Made by a program: the position numbers and the translations under genes
The notes under the pieces: generated by a model
The model's input: the letters and a program-made list of their open reading frames with translations, nothing else
The model's database searches: none
Told to the model about the DNA's origin: nothing
In this document: piece after piece, positions 43,668 through 52,729 of the stretch
How positions within the stretch are numbered: the first letter of the stretch is position 1
Layout: every line of letters begins with the position of its first letter
DNA from: Candidatus Nitrotoga sp. MKT
GTDB lineage: Bacteria > Pseudomonadota > Gammaproteobacteria > Burkholderiales > Gallionellaceae
Assembly (NCBI GenBank): GCA_003402345.1
Contig: QFXH01000003.1
Span: 124,001 to 188,000, forward strand
Reading direction: 5' to 3'
DNA: 64,000 nt

Positions 43668-45818
43668 TCAGCCTCGCTTCCATGCGTGATAGCGCTTCAT
43701 CCACGCCAGCATTTTTTGCGGCGCATGGGCGCGTTTCCATTCTCCGGCCGCGTATTTGTTCGCTTCAGCCAGAGTCGGATAGATGTGGATGGTGCTGAGT
43801 ATCTTGTTCAACCCCAGCCCGTGTTTCATCGCCAACACGAATTCGATTATTAAATCGCCAGCGTGCTCGCCAACGATGGTGACACCAAGGATCTTGTCCT
43901 TACCGGGCACGGTCAGCACCTTAACAAAGCCATACGCCGTGCCATCGGCGATGGCGCGGTCAAGATCATCCATGCCGTATTTCACTACGTCATAAGCGAT
44001 GCCTTGCTCGCGCGCTTCCTGTTCGTTTAGCCCGACGCGCGCGACTTCTGGATCAATAAAAGTTGACCAAGGCACCACCGAGTAATCCACCTTGAATTTC
44101 CAGAAATCACCAAACAGCGCATTCACCGTGGCATACCATCCTTGGTGGCCAGCGGTATGGGTAAACTGGTATGGCCCGGCTACATCACCCGCCGCAAAGA
44201 TGTTGGGGTAAATGGTTTCCAGATAGTCATTGGTGACTACGGTGCGCTGGGTTTCAATCCCCAGTTCTTCCAGGCCGTAGCCTGTCAGCCGCGCCACGCG
44301 GCCTACCGCGCACAACAGCGCGTCGAACTCGATACGGCGCGACTTTCCATCCTGTTCAACCACGATGAATTTGTGTCCGTCTTCCTGCCCGCAGCGCACA
44401 GCAATATGGTCGGTCAGCACGTCCACCCCATCTGCGGTGAGCGACGCGCGTGCCAGCTCGGAGACTTCGCTATCTTCGCGAACCATGATGCGCGCCCCCT
44501 TCTCGATCTGGGTGACGTGCGAGCCCAACCGCGCGAAACTCTGCGCCAGTTCACAACCGATCGGGCCACCGCCCAGCACCACCAGGCGCGCAGGCGCCAT
44601 GTCCAACTTGGCAAATTCGTCCCACAGCGTGTCGCTGGTAACGTAACCCACCTCATCCAAACCGGGCAGCGGCGGCACGAAAGGCTGCGCGCCGGTGGCA
44701 ATGATGATGCTGCGCGTGGTGAGCACTTGAGTCGTGCCATCGTTCAATTTTATTTCCACCGTCCACGGGTCGGTAATGCGCGCATAGCCTTGCAGCACTT
44801 CCACGCCCAGGCCGGTATAGCGTTCCACGCTATCGTGCGGTGCCACGGTGCGGATCACCTCTTGCACACGCGCCATCACATGGCGAAAGCTGAACTTTGC
44901 TTCGTTCGCCTCCAGCCCATAATGATCGGCGTGGCGTATCTGGTGCGCCAGCTTGGCACTTTTGATCAATGCCTTGCTCGGCACGCAACCGTAGTTGAGG
45001 CAATCGCCCCCCATCTTGCCCGCCTCGATCAGCGTCACCTTGGCCTTGACCGCCGACGCGATGTAGGCGGACACCAGCCCACCCGCGCCGCCGCCGATCA
45101 CGATCAGATTACGGTCGAATCGCGTAGGGGGATTCCATTTGCCATAAACGCGGCGACGTTGCAGCCAAGCCGTGATTTTTTTAGCGATCATCGGAAAAAT
45201 GCCCAGCAATACGAAAGAAAACACTATTCCCGGCGACAAGATGCCGGACAGGCTTTGCAATTGCGCGAGTTGTGTCCCCGCATTCACGAACACCAATGTG
45301 CCTGCCAGCATCCCCACCTGGCTGACCCAATAGAACGTACGGGTGCGCATCGGCGTGAGCCCCATCAGCAGGTTGACGATAAAAAACGGAAATACGGGAA
45401 TAAGACGCAGAGTAAACAGATACAAAGCCCCGTCCTTGGCCACCCCGTCGTTAATCGCTTTCAACTTGTCGCCAAAGCGTTGCTGCACGATGTCGCGCAA
45501 CACAAAGCGCGAGGTGAGAAAAGCCAGTGTCGCGCCGATGCTGGAAGCGAATGACACCAACAGCGTGCCCATCACTAACCCAAACAACGCCCCCATGGCC
45601 AGGGTCATAACCAACGCGCCCGGCAAAGAAAGCGCAGCAACGATTACATACAAACCAAAACCGACTGCCGCGACCAACCACAGCGACTGCGCCTTGAGCG
45701 CAGCAAAATCATGCTGACTCTGCTTGAGCGATTCCAGCGTTAAATAACGCTCCAGATCGAAGGCAAAGAAGCTGACGACCAGCACAAGAATCAACAGAGC
45801 AAGCAGCGCGCGCTTCAT
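43668..45818 (-). CDS. VTT-domain/FAD disulfide oxidoreductase fusion
   Basis: 716 aa, two modules. Residues 1-230 form a TVP38/TMEM64 (VTT) membrane domain with SLPGALVMTLAMGALFGLVM and FLTSRFVLRDIVQQRFG. Residues 245-716 are a class I pyridine nucleotide-disulfide oxidoreductase: FAD motif VIGGGAGGLVSAYIA, redox-active CLNYGC in GGDCLNYGCVPSK, NAD motif VVLGGGPIGCELAQSFA and a C-terminal dimer domain with HIYPTLAE. It lacks the HMA domain and the C-terminal Cys pair of mercuric reductase. Overlap ATGA with arsS. It may reduce arsenical or lipid disulfides at the membrane (inference). Confidence 0.88.
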   Translation of the reverse strand: MKRALLALLILVLVVSFFAFDLERYLTLESLKQSQHDFAALKAQSLWLVAAVGFGLYVIVAALSLPGALVMTLAMGALFGLVMGTLLVSFASSIGATLAFLTSRFVLRDIVQQRFGDKLKAINDGVAKDGALYLFTLRLIPVFPFFIVNLLMGLTPMRTRTFYWVSQVGMLAGTLVFVNAGTQLAQLQSLSGILSPGIVFSFVLLGIFPMIAKKITAWLQRRRVYGKWNPPTRFDRNLIVIGGGAGGLVSAYIASAVKAKVTLIEAGKMGGDCLNYGCVPSKALIKSAKLAHQIRHADHYGLEANEAKFSFRHVMARVQEVIRTVAPHDSVERYTGLGVEVLQGYARITDPWTVEIKLNDGTTQVLTTRSIIIATGAQPFVPPLPGLDEVGYVTSDTLWDEFAKLDMAPARLVVLGGGPIGCELAQSFARLGSHVTQIEKGARIMVREDSEVSELARASLTADGVDVLTDHIAVRCGQEDGHKFIVVEQDGKSRRIEFDALLCAVGRVARLTGYGLEELGIETQRTVVTNDYLETIYPNIFAAGDVAGPYQFTHTAGHQGWYATVNALFGDFWKFKVDYSVVPWSTFIDPEVARVGLNEQEAREQGIAYDVVKYGMDDLDRAIADGTAYGFVKVLTVPGKDKILGVTIVGEHAGDLIIEFVLAMKHGLGLNKILSTIHIYPTLAEANKYAAGEWKRAHAPQKMLAWMKRYHAWKRG

Positions 45819-46789
45819 GTTGCAACGTTTTCTTCTTTCAATGCGCCGCCGCAACTACTGCCCTGCCCGGCGGTGCAGCCGTAGCAGTGGCCGGCAACAT
45901 TGATCGGATGGCCTTGCAAGTCTTGCAGCAGCAAATCACGCAGATGCGGACGATCTTGGCCGGGGATAGCCAACCCCAACTGCTGGTTAAAATCGCAGTC
46001 GTAAAGAAATCCCTGCCAATCCACGCTAACCAGGTTGCGGCACATCACCGTGTCGAGATTGGCAGCGGCGAAGTTTTTTTGCAGTAGACGCAGATAATCA
46101 TTGAACTGGCCTTTGGAGACCAGCGTTGAACCGAAACGCTGGATCGGCATATTGGTGATGGCGAACAGCTGGTTGAACACGATGCCAAAATGCTCGAACA
46201 GCTCGCGCTGGTAATCTTCTTGCAGCTCAGCTTGGTCTGGCGGCAGCGAAGCACCCTGCGGATTGAACACCAGATTCAGCGTCAGGCCGCTGTCAGGCTG
46301 CCCGTAACCTAGCACATTGAGTTTTTGCAGTGCGGCGATACTCTTGTCAAACGTGCCCTTGCCGCGCTGCTTGTCCACATTGTCCAGCGAGTAACAGGGC
46401 AGCGAGGCGACAATCTCGACCTGCTGCGCGGCGAGAAATTCGGCGAGATCTTCCTGTCCCGGTTCGAACAAAATGGTGAGATTGCAACGGTCAATCACTT
46501 TACTCCCTTGCGCGCGAGCGGCACGCACCATTTCACGAAAGCCCTCATGCAATTCCGGTGCGCCGCCAGTCAGATCGAGCGTATGCAAATCGCGCGCCGC
46601 CAACACCTGTGGAATCAACGCCAGCGTTTCACTATCCATCATCTCGGTACGATTCGGCCCGGCATTCACATGGCAATGCAAGCAAGTCTGGTTGCACTTA
46701 TAACCCAGATTAACCTGCAAAATTTCCAACGTGCGACGACGCAAGGCGGGGAATTCAGTGGCTTGTAACAAAGGCAGAGTGGCGTGCAT
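45815..46789 (-). CDS. arsS: Arsenosugar biosynthesis radical SAM protein ArsS
   Basis: 324-aa radical SAM enzyme. The 4Fe-4S triad is CNQTCLHC in NLGYKCNQTCLHCHVNAGP. The C-terminal auxiliary cysteines, in DCDFNQQLGL and GHCYGCTAGQGSSCGG, match the DUF3641 region of ArsS. ArsS links a deoxyadenosyl group to dimethylarsenite to build 5'-deoxy-5'-dimethylarsinoyl-adenosine, the first step to arsenosugars. Head gene of the six-gene operon, all on the minus strand with mostly 4-bp overlaps. Confidence 0.93.
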   Translation of the reverse strand: MHATLPLLQATEFPALRRRTLEILQVNLGYKCNQTCLHCHVNAGPNRTEMMDSETLALIPQVLAARDLHTLDLTGGAPELHEGFREMVRAARAQGSKVIDRCNLTILFEPGQEDLAEFLAAQQVEIVASLPCYSLDNVDKQRGKGTFDKSIAALQKLNVLGYGQPDSGLTLNLVFNPQGASLPPDQAELQEDYQRELFEHFGIVFNQLFAITNMPIQRFGSTLVSKGQFNDYLRLLQKNFAAANLDTVMCRNLVSVDWQGFLYDCDFNQQLGLAIPGQDRPHLRDLLLQDLQGHPINVAGHCYGCTAGQGSSCGGALKEENVAT

Positions 46790-47023
46790 GACTTATTCCT
46801 GTCAAATAGTTATCCATCGCAACTGCGCAAGATTGACAGTGCAATACGTTCCTGAATTGTAGTCGTTACAGAAACTAGATTACTTACAAAGTAAAACTTT
46901 GTAGCAATGGTCAGCACCATTGTGTAAGGAACTACAGGATAAGTGCAACTATTGACATATGTACCGGAAGCTCGAAGACCGATTAGTCTCTAATCATTTA
47001 TAAATTAGGCACATTCATGACCG
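46790..47023. other. Upstream region of arsenosugar operon
   Basis: About 230 bp holding the presumed promoter of arsS on the minus strand. No gene and no obvious ArsR-type dyad were seen. Confidence 0.35.
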
Positions 47024-47082
47024 TAACGAATAAAGTTAGATCGTGGCTTCGCTTCTCTTGCACAATCTAACCTTATTCGTTA
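47024..47082. repeat. attC-like inverted repeat after DUF4238 gene
   Basis: TAACGAATAA-A-GTTAGAT (47024-47041) and ATCTAAC-C-TTATTCGTTA (47065-47082) pair over 17 bp with one mismatch around a 23-nt loop. It has the AACGAATA core also seen at 48111 and 57604. It stands just past the 3' end of the DUF4238 gene, where a gene-cassette recombination site would be. The match to the attC consensus is imperfect. Confidence 0.55.
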
Positions 47083-47162
47083 GCCAGAAAACCTTCATCT
47101 TGACAACATCTGCTACCCTTTTAAGCATGATTGAATATACGAAAGAAAATTGTAACCATGCT

Positions 47163-48080
47163 TCATGAAAAGAGTAGCGTCCCCTCTTTCGAGCAATGAT
47201 ACGGTTCAAGTTCTTCTGGAGACCAAAGTGGGTATTCAATTCCATCAGTTGCACTCATTATCATTCTGATGCTTTCGTATGCACTCTTTTGCTCATCTAA
47301 ATCGCTCAGAATATGGATCGAAAATGGCGGCTGCGGATAAATACCGAGCACATGCTGAAACATGGTTTCTGCGATTTCTCCATCGTGATCAGGGCTAAGC
47401 ATTAAAGTGTTATTTGCACTTTTCGCTAAATAGAAATTAATCATCAAGGAACCACCCTTAGAAAGTTGATACCCACACAGCTCACCTGGTCTGTTAGTTA
47501 ATGCTTTCCAGCCCTCCGGCATAGAGCAAGCCACAAAACATATCTGAGGGCTGAGAGGATAAAAAATACAGGTCTCAGGACGCTCAATAAACCCAGACAT
47601 GAAAACAGGATTATCTGTTCTTACAAAATAATCGTCTTCATGTGCAAGCAGATAACACCAATTTCGATTAGCAATGAAAAATAAATCTCCACAGTCTGAG
47701 CATCCAACTCGATCATGCTTTGGTTCTTCCGTAATTCCATGAATGTTTTTAGCATATTTTTCATACTTCATGAAACTTGGAGTTCTAACATGCTGAGAGA
47801 GAATAAATTGAGCCCAAATTTTTCGCTCTGCTTCATCAATTTCATTAAATGAAAGTAGCTTTTGATAAATTAAAGCTGCTCGGCTCTCTAGATTGTTTCC
47901 TAAAGAATTTTCAACCTTCTGAGAATATATTCCCCGTTTGCGTCCCCATTGCTTCTTACCAGCCTTACTCTTCTTTATTGATGAGGTATGCTCACAACTA
48001 AAATATGTAATGTAGCAATCATCTTTAGCCCATGCCTTGTTTGCGAATACTGGTGAATAGTGCGACAAAGGCAAAGTCAA
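47163..48080 (-). CDS. DUF4238 family protein
   Basis: 305 aa, function unknown. DUF4238-like features are the start TLPLSHYSPVFANKAWAKDD, the mid-part RKIWAQFILSQHVRTPSF and the segment FVRTDNPVFMSGF followed by YPLSPQICFVAC. The start is TTG 48080 with AAAGGAG at 8-nt spacing. The gene is AT-richer than its neighbours. An inverted repeat lies past its 3' end and an attC-end-like sequence lies 27 bp before its start, so it looks like a captured cassette. Possible defence or regulatory role only by analogy. Confidence 0.75.
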   Translation of the reverse strand: MTLPLSHYSPVFANKAWAKDDCYITYFSCEHTSSIKKSKAGKKQWGRKRGIYSQKVENSLGNNLESRAALIYQKLLSFNEIDEAERKIWAQFILSQHVRTPSFMKYEKYAKNIHGITEEPKHDRVGCSDCGDLFFIANRNWCYLLAHEDDYFVRTDNPVFMSGFIERPETCIFYPLSPQICFVACSMPEGWKALTNRPGELCGYQLSKGGSLMINFYLAKSANNTLMLSPDHDGEIAETMFQHVLGIYPQPPFSIHILSDLDEQKSAYESIRMIMSATDGIEYPLWSPEELEPYHCSKEGTLLFS

Positions 48081-48106
48081 AATATTTCTCCTTTCTCCGG
48101 CCAGTT

Positions 48107-48126
48107 GCTTAACGAATAGCGTTTAT
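48107..48126 (-). repeat. attC-end-like sequence before DUF4238 gene
   Basis: GCTTAACGAATAGCGTTTAT. On the minus strand it reads CGTTAAGC, which fits the GTTRRRY crossover consensus. The 16 bases AACGAATAGCGTTTAT recur exactly at 57604-57619. Confidence 0.55.
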
Positions 48127-48177
48127 AGGTCGCCCGCCCCAAAAACTCCACACCCTCTTTTTATCAACTCATCATAA

Positions 48178-48723
48178 CTAATCCGTTTTCGCTGAAAAAC
48201 GAGCCAGCACTTCATAGCAAGCGCCTTGTTCATCGCTCAGCGATTGCACTAGCACAAAATCACTCACCTGCCAGCAGACTCTGGATTGCCTCGGTAGAGA
48301 TGTGTCGCTCCATTTGGCATTTCGAAGCAGTGTCACATGTAGCTTATATGGCCGCTGCTCAAATTGAAAACGATGATTAAGCAGCTTGCTTTCAAGATCA
48401 TGCACTAGAGACGTGTGCTGGGACGGGACTACTTCTGGCGCAGCATACACAATGTGGTTATGCCCCCAATAGTGCGCCTCTGACAATTCTAGATAAAAAC
48501 GCTGAAACTCCACCTCTCGCGCCACCAATTGCAAAGCTTCCAGACGATTCTCAGCCACCTCGCCAAGGAATACCAACGTGACATGTAAAGTGGCAGGTCG
48601 CATAGCCCTGCCATCGCACAATTCCTGCAACCGTGGTTGCCATGAGGCCAGCGCAGTGCGCTCTGTTTCACTCGGCCATAGCGCGAAGAACAGCCGCCAC
48701 TTTTTTTCCTGAATTGATGTCAT
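48178..48723 (-). CDS. thpR: RNA 2',3'-cyclic phosphodiesterase (2H family)
   Basis: 181-aa LigT/ThpR enzyme. Two HxT motifs mark the active site: LHVTLVFLGEV (residue about 48) and LHVTLLRNAKW (about 130), and the N-terminus RLFFALWPSE is typical. It hydrolyses 2',3'-cyclic phosphates on RNA ends and can ligate tRNA halves in vitro. Single gene. Confidence 0.93.
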   Translation of the reverse strand: MTSIQEKKWRLFFALWPSETERTALASWQPRLQELCDGRAMRPATLHVTLVFLGEVAENRLEALQLVAREVEFQRFYLELSEAHYWGHNHIVYAAPEVVPSQHTSLVHDLESKLLNHRFQFEQRPYKLHVTLLRNAKWSDTSLPRQSRVCWQVSDFVLVQSLSDEQGACYEVLARFSAKTD

Positions 48724-48812
48724 GCCGGAATGTTAACCCCATTCCTTTTTCATGCTCGATTCACTTTTCGCCGACACCAAAACGCTGCACAAACAGTCTG
48801 GTTAACATTTTC

Positions 48813-49220
48813 TTAACGGCTTACCACGTTCAAGTCCGGCTTCAGTTCGTTTTCATCGATATAACCAATGGCACCGGGTGTAGTTTGGACAAAGTTAATG
48901 ACTTCGGCGGCACTCGATAGTTCTTTTGGCGGAAGACCTTTGCCGATAAAGCGGCGCACCGTCCAATAGGCGGTGTATTTGTCATCGTTCTGATTCAGGT
49001 AGCGCTGCAAGAAACGATCACGCAATGCGCTTGCCTTGAGATTTACTGCTGTGACATGCACGCCATCGATTTCAATAATCTTGCCGGTAAAGATTCTTTG
49101 TACGGTACTCGCGTTTAATTTACTTAAGCCAGCATGACCAATGACAACCACGTTGTCCGCATGCGCCTCGCATATCGTAAGCGCCAGTAGCGCGGAGACC
49201 AGTTTGATTTTGAATTTCAT
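48813..49220 (-). CDS. Phosphate-binding-like periplasmic protein (PstS-like fragment family)
   Basis: 135 aa with signal peptide (FKIKLVSALLALTICEAHA). The motifs VVVIGHAGLSKLNASTVQRIF, FIGKGLPPKELSSAAEVI and TTPGAIGYIDEN match small PstS-like substrate-binding proteins. It is a single short domain, too small for a full PstS. ATG 49220 (after another start at 49223) has GGGAG upstream. It lies 14 bp from the porin-like gene on the same strand, so the two probably act together in the envelope. Confidence 0.82.
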   Translation of the reverse strand: MKFKIKLVSALLALTICEAHADNVVVIGHAGLSKLNASTVQRIFTGKIIEIDGVHVTAVNLKASALRDRFLQRYLNQNDDKYTAYWTVRRFIGKGLPPKELSSAAEVINFVQTTPGAIGYIDENELKPDLNVVSR

Positions 49221-49234
49221 CATGACTGTCTCCC

Positions 49235-50548
49235 TTAGAACGTAAAGTTGTAAGAGAGAGACAACACATTGATGCGTTGATTGCTGGATTGTCCACCCGG
49301 CGGCGCATCAATAAAACTGGATGCGATGCCGGTTTGCACGACAGACCATTCAGCCTTGATTTTGCTGTTGCTGCCAAGCGAGTAGGCGGTGCCGAGCGCC
49401 CATGTATTTTGGTCATACACCACTATCGTATCGGCCAGGTTACGCTCCAACGCGTTAACCGCCGGGATAATCGTCTGAGCACCATTTACCGCCTGATACA
49501 GGTCGCGGTTTTTCGTGGTTAGCTTGGCGTAGGTCAGGTAAGGTGTCCAGTGACCGATTTCTTTCTGCAGGCTCAGGTAGAAACCTTTGCTGTCGGGAGA
49601 AAGGGTTGAGCCTTCGTTTTTGCGTCTGACATATTCGCCGATTGTGCGAAAGCCGTGCCCCACATCAATGCTGGCACCAAAATTAGTAGTAACGGTTTTT
49701 ATCCTGGATGGGCCGTCCGCAGCAGGGCAGTAATAGTTGCCAATGAATGCCGGCGGAATGCCAATTGGTGCGCAACCGTCAACCGGCGCGGGCACGTACG
49801 TGGATGGCCCCAGTGTGGTGCCGTTGCGGGCCGTGGTATCGGCGAAATGCATACCCGCTAAAAAGGTGTTTCCGTCGCGATTTAAGCTCAGCCGCAGTCC
49901 TTTTGACTCGGTCGCCAAGGGCGCAAAAAATTCACCCGCCGCCCCGCTTTTAGTGAGGACATTACCGGGGTCACGCGCATAGAAGCGCCACGATTCTTTA
50001 TCGGCATTCCCCCAATAACCATCAAGGATGAATTCGTTCTCGTTGAGCTGCCAGGTTTTGGCGAACGATGCCCCAATAAAATCCACCGTAGATGCGGAGG
50101 CATAAACCTCGACCGGCAAGCGGGCGGCCGCGTAAGTCGTGCCTATATTGGCATTCTCTGAATTCAGGTAGAAGGGGATACGTAATTTCCCTACGCGAAA
50201 CAACCAATCATCAGTTGGACGGTAGGATAAAAATGCCCAAGTTAGGGTTGGTTGCCAGTTTTGATTGTTCCTTAGCAGTGCAGGCGGCGCTACTTGGACT
50301 TGTAGCGTCGCGCTCCACTCGGGATTGACTTGGGCATTTAATTGTGCGCCGAATAGGGTGTCGCGTTTTAAACTGCCTTCGTTATCGATATAGCGCTGGT
50401 AGGTATAGCTTTGATCAGATATGGCATAGCCTACGGTGCCGTATCCCGACAGGGAAAAATCAATGGCTTGTGTCGGCAGGCTGGCCGCGCCTAGTGAGAG
50501 GCAGGCCAGCGTGCGTACACTATTTTTAAGCCATTTTTGCATGGGCAT
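49235..50548 (-). CDS. Porin-like outer-membrane protein
   Basis: 437 aa. A signal peptide (TLACLSLGAASLPTQA) is followed by beta-barrel strands (SLSGYGTVGYAISDQSYTYQ; WAFLSYRPTDDWLFRVGKLR; YNFTF at the end), typical of OprO/P or carbohydrate-type porins. Start MPMQKW at 50548 is chosen; longer frames have no support. It is paired with the phosphate-binding-like gene downstream, so anion uptake is a reasonable guess but not shown. Confidence 0.82.
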   Translation of the reverse strand: MPMQKWLKNSVRTLACLSLGAASLPTQAIDFSLSGYGTVGYAISDQSYTYQRYIDNEGSLKRDTLFGAQLNAQVNPEWSATLQVQVAPPALLRNNQNWQPTLTWAFLSYRPTDDWLFRVGKLRIPFYLNSENANIGTTYAAARLPVEVYASASTVDFIGASFAKTWQLNENEFILDGYWGNADKESWRFYARDPGNVLTKSGAAGEFFAPLATESKGLRLSLNRDGNTFLAGMHFADTTARNGTTLGPSTYVPAPVDGCAPIGIPPAFIGNYYCPAADGPSRIKTVTTNFGASIDVGHGFRTIGEYVRRKNEGSTLSPDSKGFYLSLQKEIGHWTPYLTYAKLTTKNRDLYQAVNGAQTIIPAVNALERNLADTIVVYDQNTWALGTAYSLGSNSKIKAEWSVVQTGIASSFIDAPPGGQSSNQRINVLSLSYNFTF

Positions 50549-50657
50549 GAGTATTGTGCATGGGACGGATCCTAGCGGCCACAGGATTTTAAAATTCAAC
50601 GGTTCTATTGAAAACACGGTGAATTATAACCATTTGGCCTTTCCTTGGCAGGTTTGC

Positions 50658-51746
50658 TTAAAGCGCGGGCTTTGGACATTTGCAATAGCCATTTAGCTCC
50701 ACATAGGCCTTGCCGCTTACTGCGCCGCTAATGGTGCACGCGCCTTCCCAGTATACCGGGCCGACCCAGAAGCTGTGGTTGCCGCATAGCTCCTGATTTT
50801 GTACGGCAGGTTGCACGGTGAAGGTCTCATCGCCGATGGTCACCGTCCAGCCGGCGGGATAGGTGCAGCCAGTGGTGGGGCTGGTCCAGTAACCCAGTAT
50901 GGCCACGTCGAATTGATGTGCGGCGAGGTCAGTGGTGCGCCCTTGTGCGTCGGTGATGGAGCCGGATTTTTCTATCATGGCATCTTCGCCGTTAAAATCG
51001 AACAGCATGATTTGGCGGTTGTCCGCCAATTCGATGGCAAACCATTGCCAGCCTTTATCAATCGCTTGAAACAGTTCGCCGTACTGGCGGTCAAACCAGC
51101 TGGTTCCGGTGACTTTGTAAGATTTGCCCTTAATGCTCAAGCTGCCAGTCGTCGCCATGTGGGTGCGCGAGTAGTAGTAGGTATAGCCGCCGAAAACGTA
51201 GGGGTGCGCACCACCGCCGTAGTGCAGCGCGGGGGGCTTGGTTGATTGCAGGTCAATATCCAATACGTAATCACCGATTGCGCTGTGCAAGTGGTCGGTG
51301 CCATTGCCGCCCACCGCAGTGACGGATTTGTCCGCACCGTTACTGAGATTGAAACCATTGGGGGTTTTGTTGGGGAGATGGAATTCGACAAATTCCTTGA
51401 ATTCAAAGCGATTGCCGTTCACATCAGTGATGGCCGCTTGCACCAGCTGATCACGCATAAACAAAAAAGCATCAAAACTAAAAAATACCACTTCAAAACC
51501 GAAACGCTGGCCGTCTTCCGTTTCCAGATGGCCCGTCCAGTACCACCACTGCACCTGCTCGGTGGGTAAAAATGCATCGTCTGCAGGCAGGCTTACCGGA
51601 CCAATCAAACCGCGTTTCGGGCTAAACCAGCACATAAAAATGGCCGCCACCAAGAGTATCCACGGCAGTAACGGTGGGTATTTCCAAACGGTCAGTGCCA
51701 CAATCAGCACGATGAGCCAAGGTAATTTTTGCCAGATTGCGCGCAT
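50658..51746 (-). CDS. Lipocalin-like domain protein (CrtC/AttH-type)
   Basis: 362 aa. An N-terminal membrane anchor (WLIVLIVALTVWKYPPLLPWI and beyond) is followed by a two-lobed lipocalin-like domain. WWYWTGHLETEDGQRFGFEV near the start and SWFDRQYG plus WQWFAIELADNRQIMLFDF later are hallmarks of AttH/carotenoid 1,2-hydratase-like proteins. The catalytic role is uncertain. GAGGAACG precedes ATG 51746. It starts 2 bp after the stop of the diguanylate cyclase, so they form one transcript with the kinase. Confidence 0.82.
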   Translation of the reverse strand: MRAIWQKLPWLIVLIVALTVWKYPPLLPWILLVAAIFMCWFSPKRGLIGPVSLPADDAFLPTEQVQWWYWTGHLETEDGQRFGFEVVFFSFDAFLFMRDQLVQAAITDVNGNRFEFKEFVEFHLPNKTPNGFNLSNGADKSVTAVGGNGTDHLHSAIGDYVLDIDLQSTKPPALHYGGGAHPYVFGGYTYYYSRTHMATTGSLSIKGKSYKVTGTSWFDRQYGELFQAIDKGWQWFAIELADNRQIMLFDFNGEDAMIEKSGSITDAQGRTTDLAAHQFDVAILGYWTSPTTGCTYPAGWTVTIGDETFTVQPAVQNQELCGNHSFWVGPVYWEGACTISGAVSGKAYVELNGYCKCPKPAL

Positions 51747-51748
51747 GT

Positions 51749-52687
51749 TTAGACGTTCCTCGGGATGAGTTTTTTGTGATGCCAAGACTTTACCTGATTG
51801 CGTCCAGATTGTTTAGCTAAGTAGAGCGCTTGGTCAGCCAGTTTGAGCAATTCCGCCGCTGAGTTTGTTTCGCTCTGGGTATTGCAAGCGACTCCGATGC
51901 TGATCGTGATATGTGCTGCGGCCGGTGAGTAGGCATGGGGAATCTGCATGGCGGCAATAGTCCCGCGCAAGGATTCGGCCACGTTGCGCGCGCCTTCCAG
52001 ATCGGTTTGTGGTAGTAAAACGACAAATTCTTCGCCGCCGTAACGCGCTACCAAATCCGTCGGACGGTTCACTTCTGCCTGCATGGCTTGGGCGACCCGC
52101 GTCAAACACTGATCGCCCAAACCGTGACCATAGTGGTCGTTAAACAGTTTGAAATAATCCACGTCCAGCATTAGCAGGGACAGCTCATGTTGTTGCCGTG
52201 CCGCACGCTGCAATTCGTTGTGCAGTATTTCGTCAAAACGGCGTCGATTGGCGACTTGGGTCAATTCATCCATGAACGAAAGGCGTTTTAACGCATCCGT
52301 TTGCAACTTGAGCGCAATGTGGTTGCGCACCCGCGCTTTGATAATCGGCGGACTAATCGGTTTATGGATATAGTCCATTGCGCCCAGCGTCAGTCCCAGT
52401 TCTTCATCTTCTGTTTGGTTGCGGGCAGTGACAAACAACACGGGAATATCACAGGTGTCTGGATTGGCCTTGAGGCGTTTGCAGACTTCATAGCCATCCA
52501 TTTCCGGCATCATCACATCCAGCAAAATCAAATCCGGCGAGCTGGCCGCAACCAGCTCCAAGGCTTTGGCGCCACTGGTCGCCAACTGGATACGGTAATC
52601 CTCGCGCAAGATACTGCTCAACAGGCTCAGGTTGTCGGGCACATCGTCCACCAGCAAGATCGTTGCACGTTCGGTTTCGGCAAACAT
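51749..52687 (-). CDS. Response regulator with GGDEF diguanylate cyclase output
   Basis: 312 aa. An N-terminal receiver (LLVDDVPDNLSLLSSIL, phospho-Asp in DLILLDVMMPEMDGYEV) is joined to a GGDEF domain with MLDVDYFKLFNDHYGH and an active RYGGEEFVVLLPQ. An I-site, RPTD, lies five residues before GGEEF, so product inhibition by c-di-GMP is expected. It is the WspR/PleD-like output partner of the hybrid kinase encoded 42 bp upstream. Confidence 0.93.
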   Translation of the reverse strand: MFAETERATILLVDDVPDNLSLLSSILREDYRIQLATSGAKALELVAASSPDLILLDVMMPEMDGYEVCKRLKANPDTCDIPVLFVTARNQTEDEELGLTLGAMDYIHKPISPPIIKARVRNHIALKLQTDALKRLSFMDELTQVANRRRFDEILHNELQRAARQQHELSLLMLDVDYFKLFNDHYGHGLGDQCLTRVAQAMQAEVNRPTDLVARYGGEEFVVLLPQTDLEGARNVAESLRGTIAAMQIPHAYSPAAAHITISIGVACNTQSETNSAAELLKLADQALYLAKQSGRNQVKSWHHKKLIPRNV

Positions 52688-52729
52688 GGGGCTGTACTCC
52701 GCTATGTTATAAAAGGCATCTCTAAAATT

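Noticed and set aside
44142-45554. 470-codon plus-strand frame opposite the VTT-FAD gene
   Set aside because: Antisense shadow of a well-conserved coding region; His/Arg/Gln-rich composition with no domain.
43668-45818. Mercuric reductase
   Set aside because: The redox-active CLNYGC lacks the MerA partner features: no N-terminal HMA domain and no C-terminal vicinal cysteines; the context is arsenosugar synthesis.
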